From Nitrospira sp. CR1.1 (GTDB lineage Bacteria > Nitrospirota > Nitrospiria > Nitrospirales > Nitrospiraceae), in assembly GCA_014055465.1 (NCBI GenBank), contig WIAF01000003.1:124001-188000 (forward strand): DNA of 64,000 nt, written 5' to 3'. Position 1 is the first letter of the stretch. Every line of letters starts with the position of its first letter. The position numbers were made by a program, and so were the translations under genes. This document shows positions 9,799 through 19,183 of the stretch, piece after piece. Under the pieces are notes generated by a model. It was not told the DNA's origin. It did no database searches and was given only the letters and a program-made list of their open reading frames with translations.

Positions 9799-11019
9799 TC
9801 ATCCCCACAAACATGACAAGGGTGCCGCCACCAGGCGGTCGCCGAACGGCACAACATCCGTGCTGTCATAGAGCACCGCACCGAACGCAAAGCGGTCCCC
9901 GCAGACTTCGGCTAGTGCCCGAAGGCCTCCGAAGTCACCAGCCTTGACTGTGGCGCTCGCCTTCACCTCGATGCCTGCGATCATCCCGTCATCCCGCTCC
10001 AGCACAATGTCTACCTCGCGCATGTCTCGATCTCGGAAGTGAAGAGGCGTGAGTCGGAGATCCGAGGCCGTCATCAGCTTCAGCACTTCTGAGAATACGA
10101 AGCTTTCCAGCAGGGTACCGAACGTCCCGCGATCCGCCTTCACCCGATCGAAAGTGAGTCCACGTGCGGTCGCCAGCAGACCAGAATCGAGAAAGTGTAG
10201 CTTGGGTGTCTTGATGATGCGCTTCAGGGCGTTGGTGAACCAGGGTTGCACTGTCGTGATCAGGAACACCTGTTCAAGTAGCCCGACATAGCGCTGCCCG
10301 GTCTTATGGCTGACATTGATGCTCCCGCCGAACTGCGAGTAGTTGATCAACTGGCCGGAATGCTCGGCCAGCAGGCGCACGAACTTCGGAAGCTCGGTCA
10401 GTTTCTCTACATCGGCGATATCACGCAGATCGCGAGTCAGGATCGAAGTGAGGTAGGCCCGTGCCCAGTCCTGCCGCCGCCGCTCGCTATTGCGACTGAT
10501 CGGCTCTGGGAAGCCACCGAGCAGGACAAGCTGGAGGAGATCATCGCCGATGATCGCGTCCTTCCGGCTCTGTAGCTTCCCCTCGAAGAGGCGTTCCAGA
10601 AAGGTCGGTGTCCGCCCTTCGATTTCGGCCCTGGCCAGCGGCAGTATTCGGATGGTCTCCATCCGGCCGGCCAAGCTGTCGGCGATCCGAGGCAGGGTGA
10701 GAACATTCGCCGAGCCCGTGAGCAGAAACCGCCCCGAACGATAGTCCTCATCGACCGCCTTCTTGATCGCCAGCAGCAGGTCGGGTGCGCGTTGGATCTC
10801 GTCGATAATGGCCCGGTCCAGGCCTCGGATGAAGCTGGTCGGATCGGAGTGGGCGGCCTCGAGAACAGTCTGATCGTCAAGCGTGATATAGGTTCGGCCG
10901 GCTTCCCCCATCTTTCGGACGAGCGTAGTCTTTCCGGCGCGGCGCGGTCCCACGATCAGGACGACCGGGGTGTCTAAAAGGGCTTCCTCAGCCCGCTTCT
11001 CCACAAACCGCTCGAACAT
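9799..11019 (-). CDS. AAA ATPase of the DUF4143 family
   Basis: 406 residues from the ATG at 11019, preceded by GGAGGT. The N-terminus has a P-loop, VVLIVGPRRAGKTTLV, followed by YITLDD, a Walker B-like AIIDEIQRAPDLL and the sensor LLTGSANVL, all characteristic of the ATP-binding domain found with DUF4143. The C-terminal third ends in VDIVLERDDGMIAGIEVKAS, a PD-(D/E)xK-like D...E.K pattern that is usual for the DUF4143 domain. Members are common near restriction and defence genes, but their function is not established. It is separated from the helicase operon by about 180 bp. A 12-bp palindrome lies just upstream of its start. Confidence 0.85.
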   Translation of the reverse strand: MFERFVEKRAEEALLDTPVVLIVGPRRAGKTTLVRKMGEAGRTYITLDDQTVLEAAHSDPTSFIRGLDRAIIDEIQRAPDLLLAIKKAVDEDYRSGRFLLTGSANVLTLPRIADSLAGRMETIRILPLARAEIEGRTPTFLERLFEGKLQSRKDAIIGDDLLQLVLLGGFPEPISRNSERRRQDWARAYLTSILTRDLRDIADVEKLTELPKFVRLLAEHSGQLINYSQFGGSINVSHKTGQRYVGLLEQVFLITTVQPWFTNALKRIIKTPKLHFLDSGLLATARGLTFDRVKADRGTFGTLLESFVFSEVLKLMTASDLRLTPLHFRDRDMREVDIVLERDDGMIAGIEVKASATVKAGDFGGLRALAEVCGDRFAFGAVLYDSTDVVPFGDRLVAAPLSCLWG

Positions 11020-11033
11020 GGCACCTCCGAATC

Positions 11034-11045
11034 CCAACCGGTTGG
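11034..11045. promoter_or_regulatory. 12-bp palindrome upstream of the DUF4143 ATPase
   Basis: CCAACCGGTTGG is a perfect 12-bp palindrome located 15-26 bp upstream of the ATPase start codon, overlapping the expected leader. It could be an operator for a dimeric repressor. No regulator gene is adjacent, so this is only a positional suggestion. Confidence 0.3.
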
Positions 11046-11275
11046 AATTATTGGTTTCGGCTAATTGGAAGTCAATAGTCCGCTGATTGGAGGTACGTGG
11101 CTTCGACCTGGAAACCAGAAGAGGAAAACTTCCCTACCAGTCAAGCACTGCCTCCATCGAACCTTTCAACCAGGAGTTCAGTAACCCATCCAAGGTCATG
11201 GGTGTCCCCCTTCCTCTAGTGGTCTATTCGCCTCCGTCCGGCCAGGGTAGTCTCTGGTCCACACAGGAGGGCGAC

Positions 11276-11410
11276 ATGTTCGAACAAACTGACTCCGCGC
11301 TGGTGATGACGTTGTTGGCCTTGGGTGGGATCGCGCTGATGGCGGACGAAAAACTCGGATCAAGCTGTCTGCAGATGGTGAAATGGATTCGCACGCGGGG
11401 CAGGCACTAA
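11276..11410 (+). CDS. Small hypothetical membrane-associated protein (44 aa)
   Basis: A 44-residue reading frame starting MFEQTDSALVMTLLALGGIA. The ATG follows a strong ribosome-binding site, AGGAGG, with a 5-bp spacer, the main reason to believe it. Residues 8-22 are hydrophobic (ALVMTLLALGGIALM) and the C-terminus is basic (WIRTRGRH), compatible with a small membrane-anchored peptide. Its stop codon overlaps the stop of the convergent DUF2779 nuclease gene by 4 bp. No family is recognised. Confidence 0.5.
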   Translation: MFEQTDSALVMTLLALGGIALMADEKLGSSCLQMVKWIRTRGRH

Positions 11411-12912
11411 CCGGCGCGTCGCTTCAATTCCCTCCGTAACTCGACCATCGCCAGGGTGTCACGTTCACAGTATCGCAGCAGCGCCTCCTGAATCTGAGCC
11501 TTCTCAATCCAGTCCGTGACGGCAAAAACCATGCGGCTGTATTCACAAGCCGCGACACCCCCATCCCGGATCACCAAGTCGTCATAACTCAGAGAGGGCA
11601 CCACGGCCGGCAAGACGGTTTTGATCGAGTAGCTGCCCTCGAAGGCCGGATGATAATAGTGATCCCGGATGATCACGTGAAGATCCCACAACCTGGCCAC
11701 CACCCGTTTCAGGTCCTTGCGTAACGACGGGAAATCCTCCGCCAGCCGCTCGATCACGGAGCGTTCGTAACTCGAATAGACACAAATGCTGCCCTCCTGC
11801 CCCAAGGACTCCAACAACGTCATGGCCAGCTCTTCGCGAGGATCCCGTTCGTCCCGGCACAGGAACTCGGCATGCACCAGTGTGCCGTTATGCTGCTCAA
11901 TGTGATTGGACCATTGAGTGGGAATGACCTGGTAGGGTCTCGTATCTAGGAATTTCGGCACCGCCGGCATGAAGGTTTCAAAATCCAGATGGTGGACGGG
12001 ATAGACGACCGTCTCCAGCGCCGACCGCAGGCCCGCCCCGATCCATTCCCGGTTCTCTTTGACGCGCCGTTGCACCGGCGTGAGCGAGACATGATCGGGA
12101 ATCTCGTCGATCGTCTCCACTCCTAACTCACGGAGATGGACGACCGTCTTGCTGCTCCCCGGCAAATGATAGATCCATCGAGCCGGTTTGTTTTCGGTGC
12201 AATGGTTCCAGAAGGGACATTCGTACGGGCTTTGACAATGTTCATCCGGAGTAATACCCGGAGCCGACATGGCTTCCAGCATCGTCTGCATGGCCGCGAG
12301 TCTCGCGCTGACCTCGGGCAATCGTGGCCGCACGGTCTCGGTTAATGAACGGATACCGAACAGCTGATCGAGATCGAGATGCCGCCCGTCGAAGACGTAC
12401 TGCGTATTCACATGCATGAGACAGATATCCACCAGCACATGTCCGAGTCCTTCCAGGACGTAGCTTTGGATGGTCAGATCGTCTACATGAGTCGCCTTCA
12501 CCTTGGTGGAGGACTTCACCTCCACGAGACGCCAGGTCGGTTGCCCCAGGTCATTCACCCCGACTCGTTCCAGGACGTCCACACGAACCAGCACCTGGTT
12601 GAACTGAAAAGCGCCTTCGAAGATTGCTGCTACGGTCGGATCCTGGAGCAACTCCGCCGTCTGCGCCAGCGCTTCCTGGGATTGACGATACCCGGCCGTG
12701 ACGAGACGGCCGCCGGGAAAACGCTGGCGGGCCAGTTCGCCGAGATCCGTGCCCATATCCAGAATCGCCTGTGTGGCGGCATCCGGCTTGGTTGCCAACC
12801 CCGGAGCGTGGACCTCCAGGTACAGACGCTTGTGACATTGCAGGCCCGACAAATATCGCGATTTGGACAGCCGATACGCGGAGCGCGCGGCAGGCTCGGG
12901 TGAGATCAACAT
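11407..12912 (-). CDS. RecB-like Fe-S nuclease fused to DUF2779 (TM0106-family)
   Basis: 501 residues from the ATG at 12912. The N-terminal half looks like a Cas4/AddB-type RecB-fold nuclease: YLSGLQCHKRLYLE gives the first cysteine, WRLVEVKSSTKVKATHVDD gives the E-x-K catalytic strand and following helix, and CQSPYECPFWNHC supplies three more cysteines, so four cysteines could hold a 4Fe-4S cluster. The C-terminal half is the DUF2779 domain with VHHLDFETFMP and YCERDTLAMVEL, which resemble the first and last acidic motifs of DEDD exonucleases. The protein therefore probably carries two nuclease modules. Its location beside helicase and methylase genes suggests DNA processing or defence, but this is inference. 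Confidence 0.8.
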   Translation of the reverse strand: MLISPEPAARSAYRLSKSRYLSGLQCHKRLYLEVHAPGLATKPDAATQAILDMGTDLGELARQRFPGGRLVTAGYRQSQEALAQTAELLQDPTVAAIFEGAFQFNQVLVRVDVLERVGVNDLGQPTWRLVEVKSSTKVKATHVDDLTIQSYVLEGLGHVLVDICLMHVNTQYVFDGRHLDLDQLFGIRSLTETVRPRLPEVSARLAAMQTMLEAMSAPGITPDEHCQSPYECPFWNHCTENKPARWIYHLPGSSKTVVHLRELGVETIDEIPDHVSLTPVQRRVKENREWIGAGLRSALETVVYPVHHLDFETFMPAVPKFLDTRPYQVIPTQWSNHIEQHNGTLVHAEFLCRDERDPREELAMTLLESLGQEGSICVYSSYERSVIERLAEDFPSLRKDLKRVVARLWDLHVIIRDHYYHPAFEGSYSIKTVLPAVVPSLSYDDLVIRDGGVAACEYSRMVFAVTDWIEKAQIQEALLRYCERDTLAMVELRRELKRRAG

Positions 12913-13013
12913 AGGCTTCTGCAGGCTACCGAAGCGCGATGTGCATTGTCCAGTCCCGCCCGGCGAGCGTGATGCTCCACGAAGCAGACCTGGTTCTGTT
13001 AGGATGACGCCGC

Positions 13014-14339
13014 ATGGCAAACGGCATCGCACAAATCAGACGCTCGGTTCTCACGCTCGCACTTCCCGTCACCGTCAGCAGCCTGTTGCAACGGGCTGAA
13101 GGCATCGTCGCCGTCTTTCTGGTTGGAGGATTGGGGGCCGTCCCGATCGCCGCCGTCGGCCTCGGCCAATTGCTGGCCTTTATCGCCACCACCCTGGTTT
13201 CCGGTCTCTCGGTGGGATCCAATGTGGTCATGGCTCAATTGTGGGGCGCCCGCCGCTACGACGATGCCGGTCAGGCCGCGCGTCATTTCCTCGGACTGTC
13301 CATCCTGATCTCGCTCGGTCTCTTGAGCTTCGGCTTGCTGGTCAATCGGCTGGCGATGGAATTGCTCGGGGCGCAAGCGGATGTGATCCACCTCGCGCTT
13401 CCTTACTCGAACCTGATCTTTCTGCTCATTCCGTTTACGATCATGCTGCAGGTGCTCTCCTCGATCCTGCAGGGCACGGGCGATACCAAGACGCCCATGT
13501 ATGCGATGATCGTCGTGAACCTACTCCATATCGCCATCGCCGTCCCCCTCATCTATGGTCGATGGGGCGCGCCGGAACTGGGCGTCAACGGCGCGGCCAT
13601 CGCGGTCGGTATCGCGGAAGCGACCGGATGTGCCTATCTGTTCTTCCGGTGCCGCGCGATGCTCCACCCGTTCCACCGGCTACGGTTCGATTTAATTCGC
13701 ACCATCTGGCGCGTGGGGGCGCCGGTCTCGGGTGAACGCATCGTCCAACAAGCGGGCATCCTCCTCTACACGAAGATCGTACTGATCTACGGGACGGTTT
13801 CCTACGCGGCCCACCAGGTTGGATTGTCGATCGAGTCCCTTTCGTTTCTTCCAGGCTATGGCTTTGCGATCGCCGCGGCGACCATGGTGGGACAGAGCAT
13901 CGGGGCGGGAAAATACACACGGGCGAAACTGGAGAATTGGGAAGCGAATCGGTTGGCAGCCTACATGATGTCGGCAATGGGAGTGATCTTCTTCTTTTTT
14001 CCCTATGCCCTGCTGCGCGCCTTTACCAGCGATGAGGCCGTGATCGAGCTGGGCACGCTGTTCTTAAAAATCGTGGCGCTGCTCCAGATTCCGCTCGCGC
14101 TCACCATGGTGGTGGCCGGCTCGCTGCGCGGAGCGGGCGACACCCGGTTCATCATGATCGCCACAATGATCGGCATGTGGGGCGTGCGTATTCCCATCGC
14201 CCTGGTGGTGGGCTATTGGTTGAATCTGGGCCTGTTGTACGTGTGGCTGGCGATGATCGCCGATTGGACGTTGCGCATGGCGTTGATGCTCTGGCGGTAT
14301 CGTTCGGAACGGTGGAGGCAGCTTCAAGTCATTTACTGA
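13014..14339 (+). CDS. MATE-family efflux transporter
   Basis: 441 residues, ATG at 13014 with AGGATG just upstream. The protein is hydrophobic throughout, with about twelve predicted membrane helices, and carries two homologous halves as usual for MatE: the first begins RRSVLTLALPVTVSSLLQRA and the second IWRVGAPVSGERIVQQAG. ILQGTGDTKTPMYAMI and the matching SLRGAGDTRFIMIATM are the repeated MATE signatures in the two halves. It would export cationic drugs or metabolites by Na+ or H+ antiport across the inner membrane; the substrate cannot be told from sequence. The length matches the family norm. It is divergent from the DUF2779 nuclease gene, about 100 bp away. Confidence 0.9.
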   Translation: MANGIAQIRRSVLTLALPVTVSSLLQRAEGIVAVFLVGGLGAVPIAAVGLGQLLAFIATTLVSGLSVGSNVVMAQLWGARRYDDAGQAARHFLGLSILISLGLLSFGLLVNRLAMELLGAQADVIHLALPYSNLIFLLIPFTIMLQVLSSILQGTGDTKTPMYAMIVVNLLHIAIAVPLIYGRWGAPELGVNGAAIAVGIAEATGCAYLFFRCRAMLHPFHRLRFDLIRTIWRVGAPVSGERIVQQAGILLYTKIVLIYGTVSYAAHQVGLSIESLSFLPGYGFAIAAATMVGQSIGAGKYTRAKLENWEANRLAAYMMSAMGVIFFFFPYALLRAFTSDEAVIELGTLFLKIVALLQIPLALTMVVAGSLRGAGDTRFIMIATMIGMWGVRIPIALVVGYWLNLGLLYVWLAMIADWTLRMALMLWRYRSERWRQLQVIY

Positions 14340-14644
14340 TCCAACCAGGTATAGGAAACCACAATTCAGCACCAGAAATATCTGGTGAGCATCCGCAACA
14401 ATAGGCTCCACGCCACATCAGCAGAAAACGGCTTTCAACTTCTTCGAGCAAGCAACCCGGTGTACCCTTCGAGAGCATAGTTAGGGACTCAAGACGCTTT
14501 ACTAGCTGCCCGCAACTAGAGAGCCAATAGTCCTTGATGGGCAACACCGGGGGTCGAACGATATGTGCGACCAGGCCGAAGATAGCCACCAACCTAACGG
14601 CGCTAGCACAACGTACCAGCGGTTCTTCTTTATGGAGGCATTCG
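14340..14644. other. Gap without a convincing gene
   Basis: About 300 bp between the MATE gene and the HEAT-repeat protein. Only a weak reading frame on the minus strand is present, with no ribosome-binding site and no recognisable family. The leader of the following gene lies at its right end, with GGAGG at about 14,634. Confidence 0.5.
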
Positions 14645-17600
14645 ATGCTTCAGGACCTAAGCACGGACACCCGAATTCAGTGCCAGCATCGCCACCTAGC
14701 CTTTCCTTGGGCAAAATACTTCACGGCTATTTCTTTTCTCATGTTTCTGCTCACGAGGAGCGTTATAACGCCCCTCGTCACGGATGCCGCCAGCCCTGAT
14801 TCAGCTTCAGACTCCACTGCCTCAACACGATCAGAACTCCATGTCGTAGCCGTTTCTGATGGCCTCATGCCAAACGGAACAAAAAGGCCGTGGGGAGAGT
14901 CAAGTCGATTGCCTGCTGAAGTCCATGTGAACGTAACAGTTCTGGATGTTCCTGTTGATCTTTTTTTGGTGGCTTCTGCCTGGCCAGTCAACCCCACCTC
15001 TAAGCCAATCACATGGAAAATTCATGCAAGCCCTGGCGTCACTATTGCACGAGTAGTCATTAGTGGCGATGGGCTTCAATTCGTTGAAGGAGATATCCGC
15101 CGGGAGCAATGGACAGTAATCCCCAGCTCAAAAGAGCTAGAGTTACCACACACGCCAAAAAACCATAACATTTTCACCAAGAAAACGACCGACTTGTTTG
15201 GGACGGTTCCTGTCACGTACCAATTCTTTGAATATGGTGGGAACATCCTTGTTGATGGAATCACAACTCAGTGCGAGTACAGGTTTGGGCAAGACATAAA
15301 TAGAGAGCTGGAGCAGAGGGAGTCTCCGCGAGCCCTTCCTGCTCTCGACACCTTATCGAGAAGCCCACAGGTCAAAGATCGGGAACAGGCTGCCATAGGA
15401 TACCGGCTGCACTGCCAATCTGCCATACCACTCCTTTCACGATTAATTGAGGACCCGGCGCCCAGCGTACGCAAGCTAACCATTGAGACTCTTGCTTCGC
15501 TGAAAATTGGGACCGAGCGATTTGCTCCCGTACTGAAAGTGCTTGAAGATCCAGACAAGAGCGTTCGTATGACCGCGATGGATGCAGAACTATCAATGAG
15601 GGATCTGCGCGCATTACCAGCTCTCGTAAAGACTTTAAAACATGCTGACCGACGCTTTCGTCTTTCTGCATCACAAGCAGTAGTCGCACTTGCTCCCCAG
15701 ATCTATTACCATAAATTTGGTATTACGCTTCGAGATGAAGACTTAGACTTTCGAAAAGATACTTTCAAAGCGTTCGTTCCAGACTTCATCGACGCGCTGG
15801 AAGATCAGAATCCAGAAATCAAGGTTAATATGGCACGGGCTCTGAGCACACTAGGTTCAGTTAGTGAAGCCGCAGCTCCTTCACTCGTGCGCTTGGTAAC
15901 CCATGACGATATGGCAGTGAAGAACGCGGCAGCGTTAGCGTTACAAGGTATAGGCCTGACCTCGGTCGAGTCGGTTTTGGCTCTTGTTGACGCGAGAGAA
16001 TCAGCAACGGATGAGCTCCGCAATGTAATCGACAAAGCCATTGAGGCGACAAACACCTCTGTAATGCCGCAGTTAGAGCGGCGACTACGAGCCGCTTCCT
16101 CAGACAGTGACCGCCTCCGTCTCGTCATAGGGGTTCGCTTAGTGGGACAATCGTACTCCCCACTCATTCCATCCTTACTGGAACTTTGCACTAGTGATTC
16201 TATGCGGATTGCCTCCGAAGCGGAATTAGCGCTTAGTATCGTGGGGCCTCCAGGAACAGATGAAATACAAACACTCCTACAGGCTCTCACTCACCCCAAT
16301 AGCCGGATCAAAACACAAAGTCTGAAAGTATTGGCTCCATTGGGAGCACATGTGCCGGAGATCCCCCCTGCGGCGGCATCCCTAGTACAGGATAAAGATC
16401 CTGCTGTGCGCACAGAGGCACGCACCGCTCTAAAAAAGATGAAGGACAAGGGAGTAGATCATTTGGTGATTCGTTTGCTCCAGGCATCGGAACAAGACCA
16501 ACCAGAATTTCTCAATGCCCTGGAGTCCATGGACAAGAACCGCATAAGAGATCGTGCCCAGGAAGTCGCACCCGTGCTGGGTGTTCTGCTTGGACATCGA
16601 GACCAACAAGTACGGGCGCAAGCGGCTTCGCTGTTACAAGAGATTGGCATATATGCCATGGAGCCGCTGATTATTCGCATATCCCAGTCGACTGGGAAGG
16701 AAGAAACTCAATTACGCGAAGCATTGCAATCTCTCGGCACGCCTCCCGTTGGCATCCTGAGGGATGTCATAACCAAAACAGATAATCCGGTGGTGGCCCG
16801 TCACGAGGCACTGACAATCCTGGAGTCGCTACGAGACAACGGCGAGAAATCCGCTGCGGATTCTTCCGTCGCATTGGTGATGTTGCTCAAGGATCAGGAT
16901 GCCGGACTACGCTCTCGAGCAGCTCAGATATTGGGAAGCTTTGGCCCCTCTGCGTCCCATAGCATTCCGAGTCTAATTGAAAGCTTGAGAGATCCACAGG
17001 AAACGGTCCGACAAAGTGCCCTGGGAGCATTAAAGCGGATAGGAAATGAAGCCCTTCCCTTGTTGATCGAAGCAGTGGAGCACGGAGACGCTGCGATCCA
17101 ACTTTCGGCAATTCGAGCAATTGTAGAAATCAATTGGGAACGCGTGCATGGGCCGGAGAAGCGGCAATTCCAAAAGGTATTGCACGCCATCTTGGAAGAC
17201 CGTGATCCCGAAATACGTTTTTATGCCGCTGTCGCCATGGCCCGCCTGCACGTGCCAGACCCTCAGGCCATCAGCATCCTGGCGAATGCGTTGTCTGCAA
17301 ACGCCCCCATGATGCGACTGCAGTCTGTTCGGGCATTAGGAAAGATTACGCCGGCAGCGGTACCTGCAAAAGATCGTCTGGTTACGTTAGCTCAAACGGA
17401 TGAGTCGAAGGATGTGAGAATAGAGGCCGTTGCCGTACTGGACCGAATGGCGCTGTTTACTGAACCTCCATTAGCAGCAACCATGGAGGCCCCAGACGGC
17501 TGTCGCTCTATGACACGATCCAACTTAGCGCTCTCTCTTCGAGACGCCCATGCCAAAGCGCTGGCGCTGTACATGCAAACAGGCCATGCCGAGGATGCCA

Positions 17601-18952
17601 TGCGCATGTTAGTTAGCGCATGCGTCCATCAAGCCGGTTTCTTCCAGCAGGATGATCGCTCAAAAGGGCTTTCCAAGGTTGAGTATGCCACCATACTGAA
17701 CGACTTCGCCTTTTTTGAACTCGAATACTACAAGAACCTACCCCTCGAAAAGCAGCCCCTCAGCCGAGCCGTGCTAGGCGATGCGATTGCTCAGCTGACC
17801 GCAATACTTGACCTGCTTCCACGCCGGGCTGTTGCACATTTAAATCTCAACGAAGCCCTGTTACTCCATACCCAATTTCTAGAGATCGACAGGTTGATCC
17901 AACATTACAAACACTACAAGCAGTTTTCGAAGCGATCTTTCGATGCTACAGGTGAATGGCTACTGTCACTTTCTCCGAATACCGATGTCTGCCATTTTGC
18001 GGTGGCTCTCCGAAACAAGGGTCATCTAATGAATGCCTCTGCCATCACTGACAGGGGATTTATTGACATAGACAATGATGGCCTACTCGACCGAGTCACA
18101 GCCAACCGTAAAACACCGACCGAGGTAGCTTCGCTCACTATTTTATACGGCGACCCGGATAAACAGGATGAACCAAGTGAATCGCTTGAGGGAGATTACC
18201 TCCCTCAGCCAGATGTGTATGGATCAAGCAACCTTCTGGTTCTTGGTTTCAAGCAGAAGTACTACGTTCTTCATTACACCGACACCTCTCATGGTGTCGT
18301 GCTGACTCACCTCGGAGAACACGACGATCAAGGAGAGAAAGTGATCTGCGAATTCGCCAATACCGCCACCGTGTCTCTGCCTAAAGAGATCGACAAAAAC
18401 ATGGCACAGCTCGGCAAAGACCTCTTACGCAACACGATCGCATTTAGCGCGGCGCAACAAAGCTACCAGGTCTTGAGTAACGTGCCGGCAAAGCTCGAGC
18501 AGAACCTTCCTACAGAAAGAACGTTCAGAGGCACCGGCACCCTTTTATGGGCTGGGCAGATCGACATTGACAACGATGGAAAACCGGAGGCGATGGCTTC
18601 AGTGCGTTTTTACGATTCGCATGGCATACCATTCGACCTTTTCGTGAAATGGGATCCGCTTTCGGTAAGCGTTTCAGACGATTGGGTAAATCGTTTCTTA
18701 ATGGAACAAGCCAGGGCGGGGTTCACCTTGCGGCTGTTTACCTGGAAAGGGACGACCTATCTCGAGAAAAGAGCGGACATGAACACAGTCTTTGCCCATG
18801 AGATTCTCCGACTTAGCGCGAATAAGGCCGACACCGTCCTGGCATTCGACATTCAACTTCAAAGCCAATTTTCTAGATACGGCAAACATCCGAAGCGAAC
18901 GGCAGGGAATCATCCTGCCCCTGTCAAGGTCATCGCAAATATCCCGCGATAG
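14645..18952 (+). CDS. Exported HEAT-repeat protein with EF-hand-like calcium motifs
   Basis: 1435 residues from the ATG at 14645, chosen because GGAGG precedes it by 6 bp. Residues about 20-45 are a hydrophobic export or anchor segment (YFTAISFLMFLL) followed by a Ser/Thr/Asp-rich stretch. Residues about 230-980 are a long run of HEAT/PBS-lyase-type repeats, recognisable by units such as DPAPSVRKLTIETLASL, DPDKSVRMTAM and DPQETVRQSALGALKRIG. The C-terminal third contains two D-x-D-x-D-G motifs, DIDNDGLLDRV near residue 1140 and DIDNDGKPEAM near 1305, as in FG-GAP/dockerin-like calcium-binding loops. The base composition is lower in GC than its neighbours. It probably acts as an envelope scaffold for protein binding; no specific function is recognised. 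Confidence 0.8.
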   Translation: MLQDLSTDTRIQCQHRHLAFPWAKYFTAISFLMFLLTRSVITPLVTDAASPDSASDSTASTRSELHVVAVSDGLMPNGTKRPWGESSRLPAEVHVNVTVLDVPVDLFLVASAWPVNPTSKPITWKIHASPGVTIARVVISGDGLQFVEGDIRREQWTVIPSSKELELPHTPKNHNIFTKKTTDLFGTVPVTYQFFEYGGNILVDGITTQCEYRFGQDINRELEQRESPRALPALDTLSRSPQVKDREQAAIGYRLHCQSAIPLLSRLIEDPAPSVRKLTIETLASLKIGTERFAPVLKVLEDPDKSVRMTAMDAELSMRDLRALPALVKTLKHADRRFRLSASQAVVALAPQIYYHKFGITLRDEDLDFRKDTFKAFVPDFIDALEDQNPEIKVNMARALSTLGSVSEAAAPSLVRLVTHDDMAVKNAAALALQGIGLTSVESVLALVDARESATDELRNVIDKAIEATNTSVMPQLERRLRAASSDSDRLRLVIGVRLVGQSYSPLIPSLLELCTSDSMRIASEAELALSIVGPPGTDEIQTLLQALTHPNSRIKTQSLKVLAPLGAHVPEIPPAAASLVQDKDPAVRTEARTALKKMKDKGVDHLVIRLLQASEQDQPEFLNALESMDKNRIRDRAQEVAPVLGVLLGHRDQQVRAQAASLLQEIGIYAMEPLIIRISQSTGKEETQLREALQSLGTPPVGILRDVITKTDNPVVARHEALTILESLRDNGEKSAADSSVALVMLLKDQDAGLRSRAAQILGSFGPSASHSIPSLIESLRDPQETVRQSALGALKRIGNEALPLLIEAVEHGDAAIQLSAIRAIVEINWERVHGPEKRQFQKVLHAILEDRDPEIRFYAAVAMARLHVPDPQAISILANALSANAPMMRLQSVRALGKITPAAVPAKDRLVTLAQTDESKDVRIEAVAVLDRMALFTEPPLAATMEAPDGCRSMTRSNLALSLRDAHAKALALYMQTGHAEDAMRMLVSACVHQAGFFQQDDRSKGLSKVEYATILNDFAFFELEYYKNLPLEKQPLSRAVLGDAIAQLTAILDLLPRRAVAHLNLNEALLLHTQFLEIDRLIQHYKHYKQFSKRSFDATGEWLLSLSPNTDVCHFAVALRNKGHLMNASAITDRGFIDIDNDGLLDRVTANRKTPTEVASLTILYGDPDKQDEPSESLEGDYLPQPDVYGSSNLLVLGFKQKYYVLHYTDTSHGVVLTHLGEHDDQGEKVICEFANTATVSLPKEIDKNMAQLGKDLLRNTIAFSAAQQSYQVLSNVPAKLEQNLPTERTFRGTGTLLWAGQIDIDNDGKPEAMASVRFYDSHGIPFDLFVKWDPLSVSVSDDWVNRFLMEQARAGFTLRLFTWKGTTYLEKRADMNTVFAHEILRLSANKADTVLAFDIQLQSQFSRYGKHPKRTAGNHPAPVKVIANIPR

Positions 18953-19183
18953 TGGTTAACATCTGGAGAAGTAGATACTGCAAAATGATTAATGCAAACG
19001 ATCATACCAGCCGCCTGGATGAATGCATCCTCCGCATACGCGGCGATCACCCATGCCCGAGCGCCACCATGACTTCAACATCCGGCCCCCAGACCGATCG
19101 AGCCGTTCAAACAACTGCCTGGAAGCCATGAGTCAGATTACTAGCGCCGACTACACTGATACGAACCAGTTGGCTCGCTTAGA

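Noticed and set aside
14329-14592. 87-codon minus-strand frame in the gap before the HEAT-repeat gene
   Set aside because: No ribosome-binding site, no family, and overlap with the end of the MATE gene.
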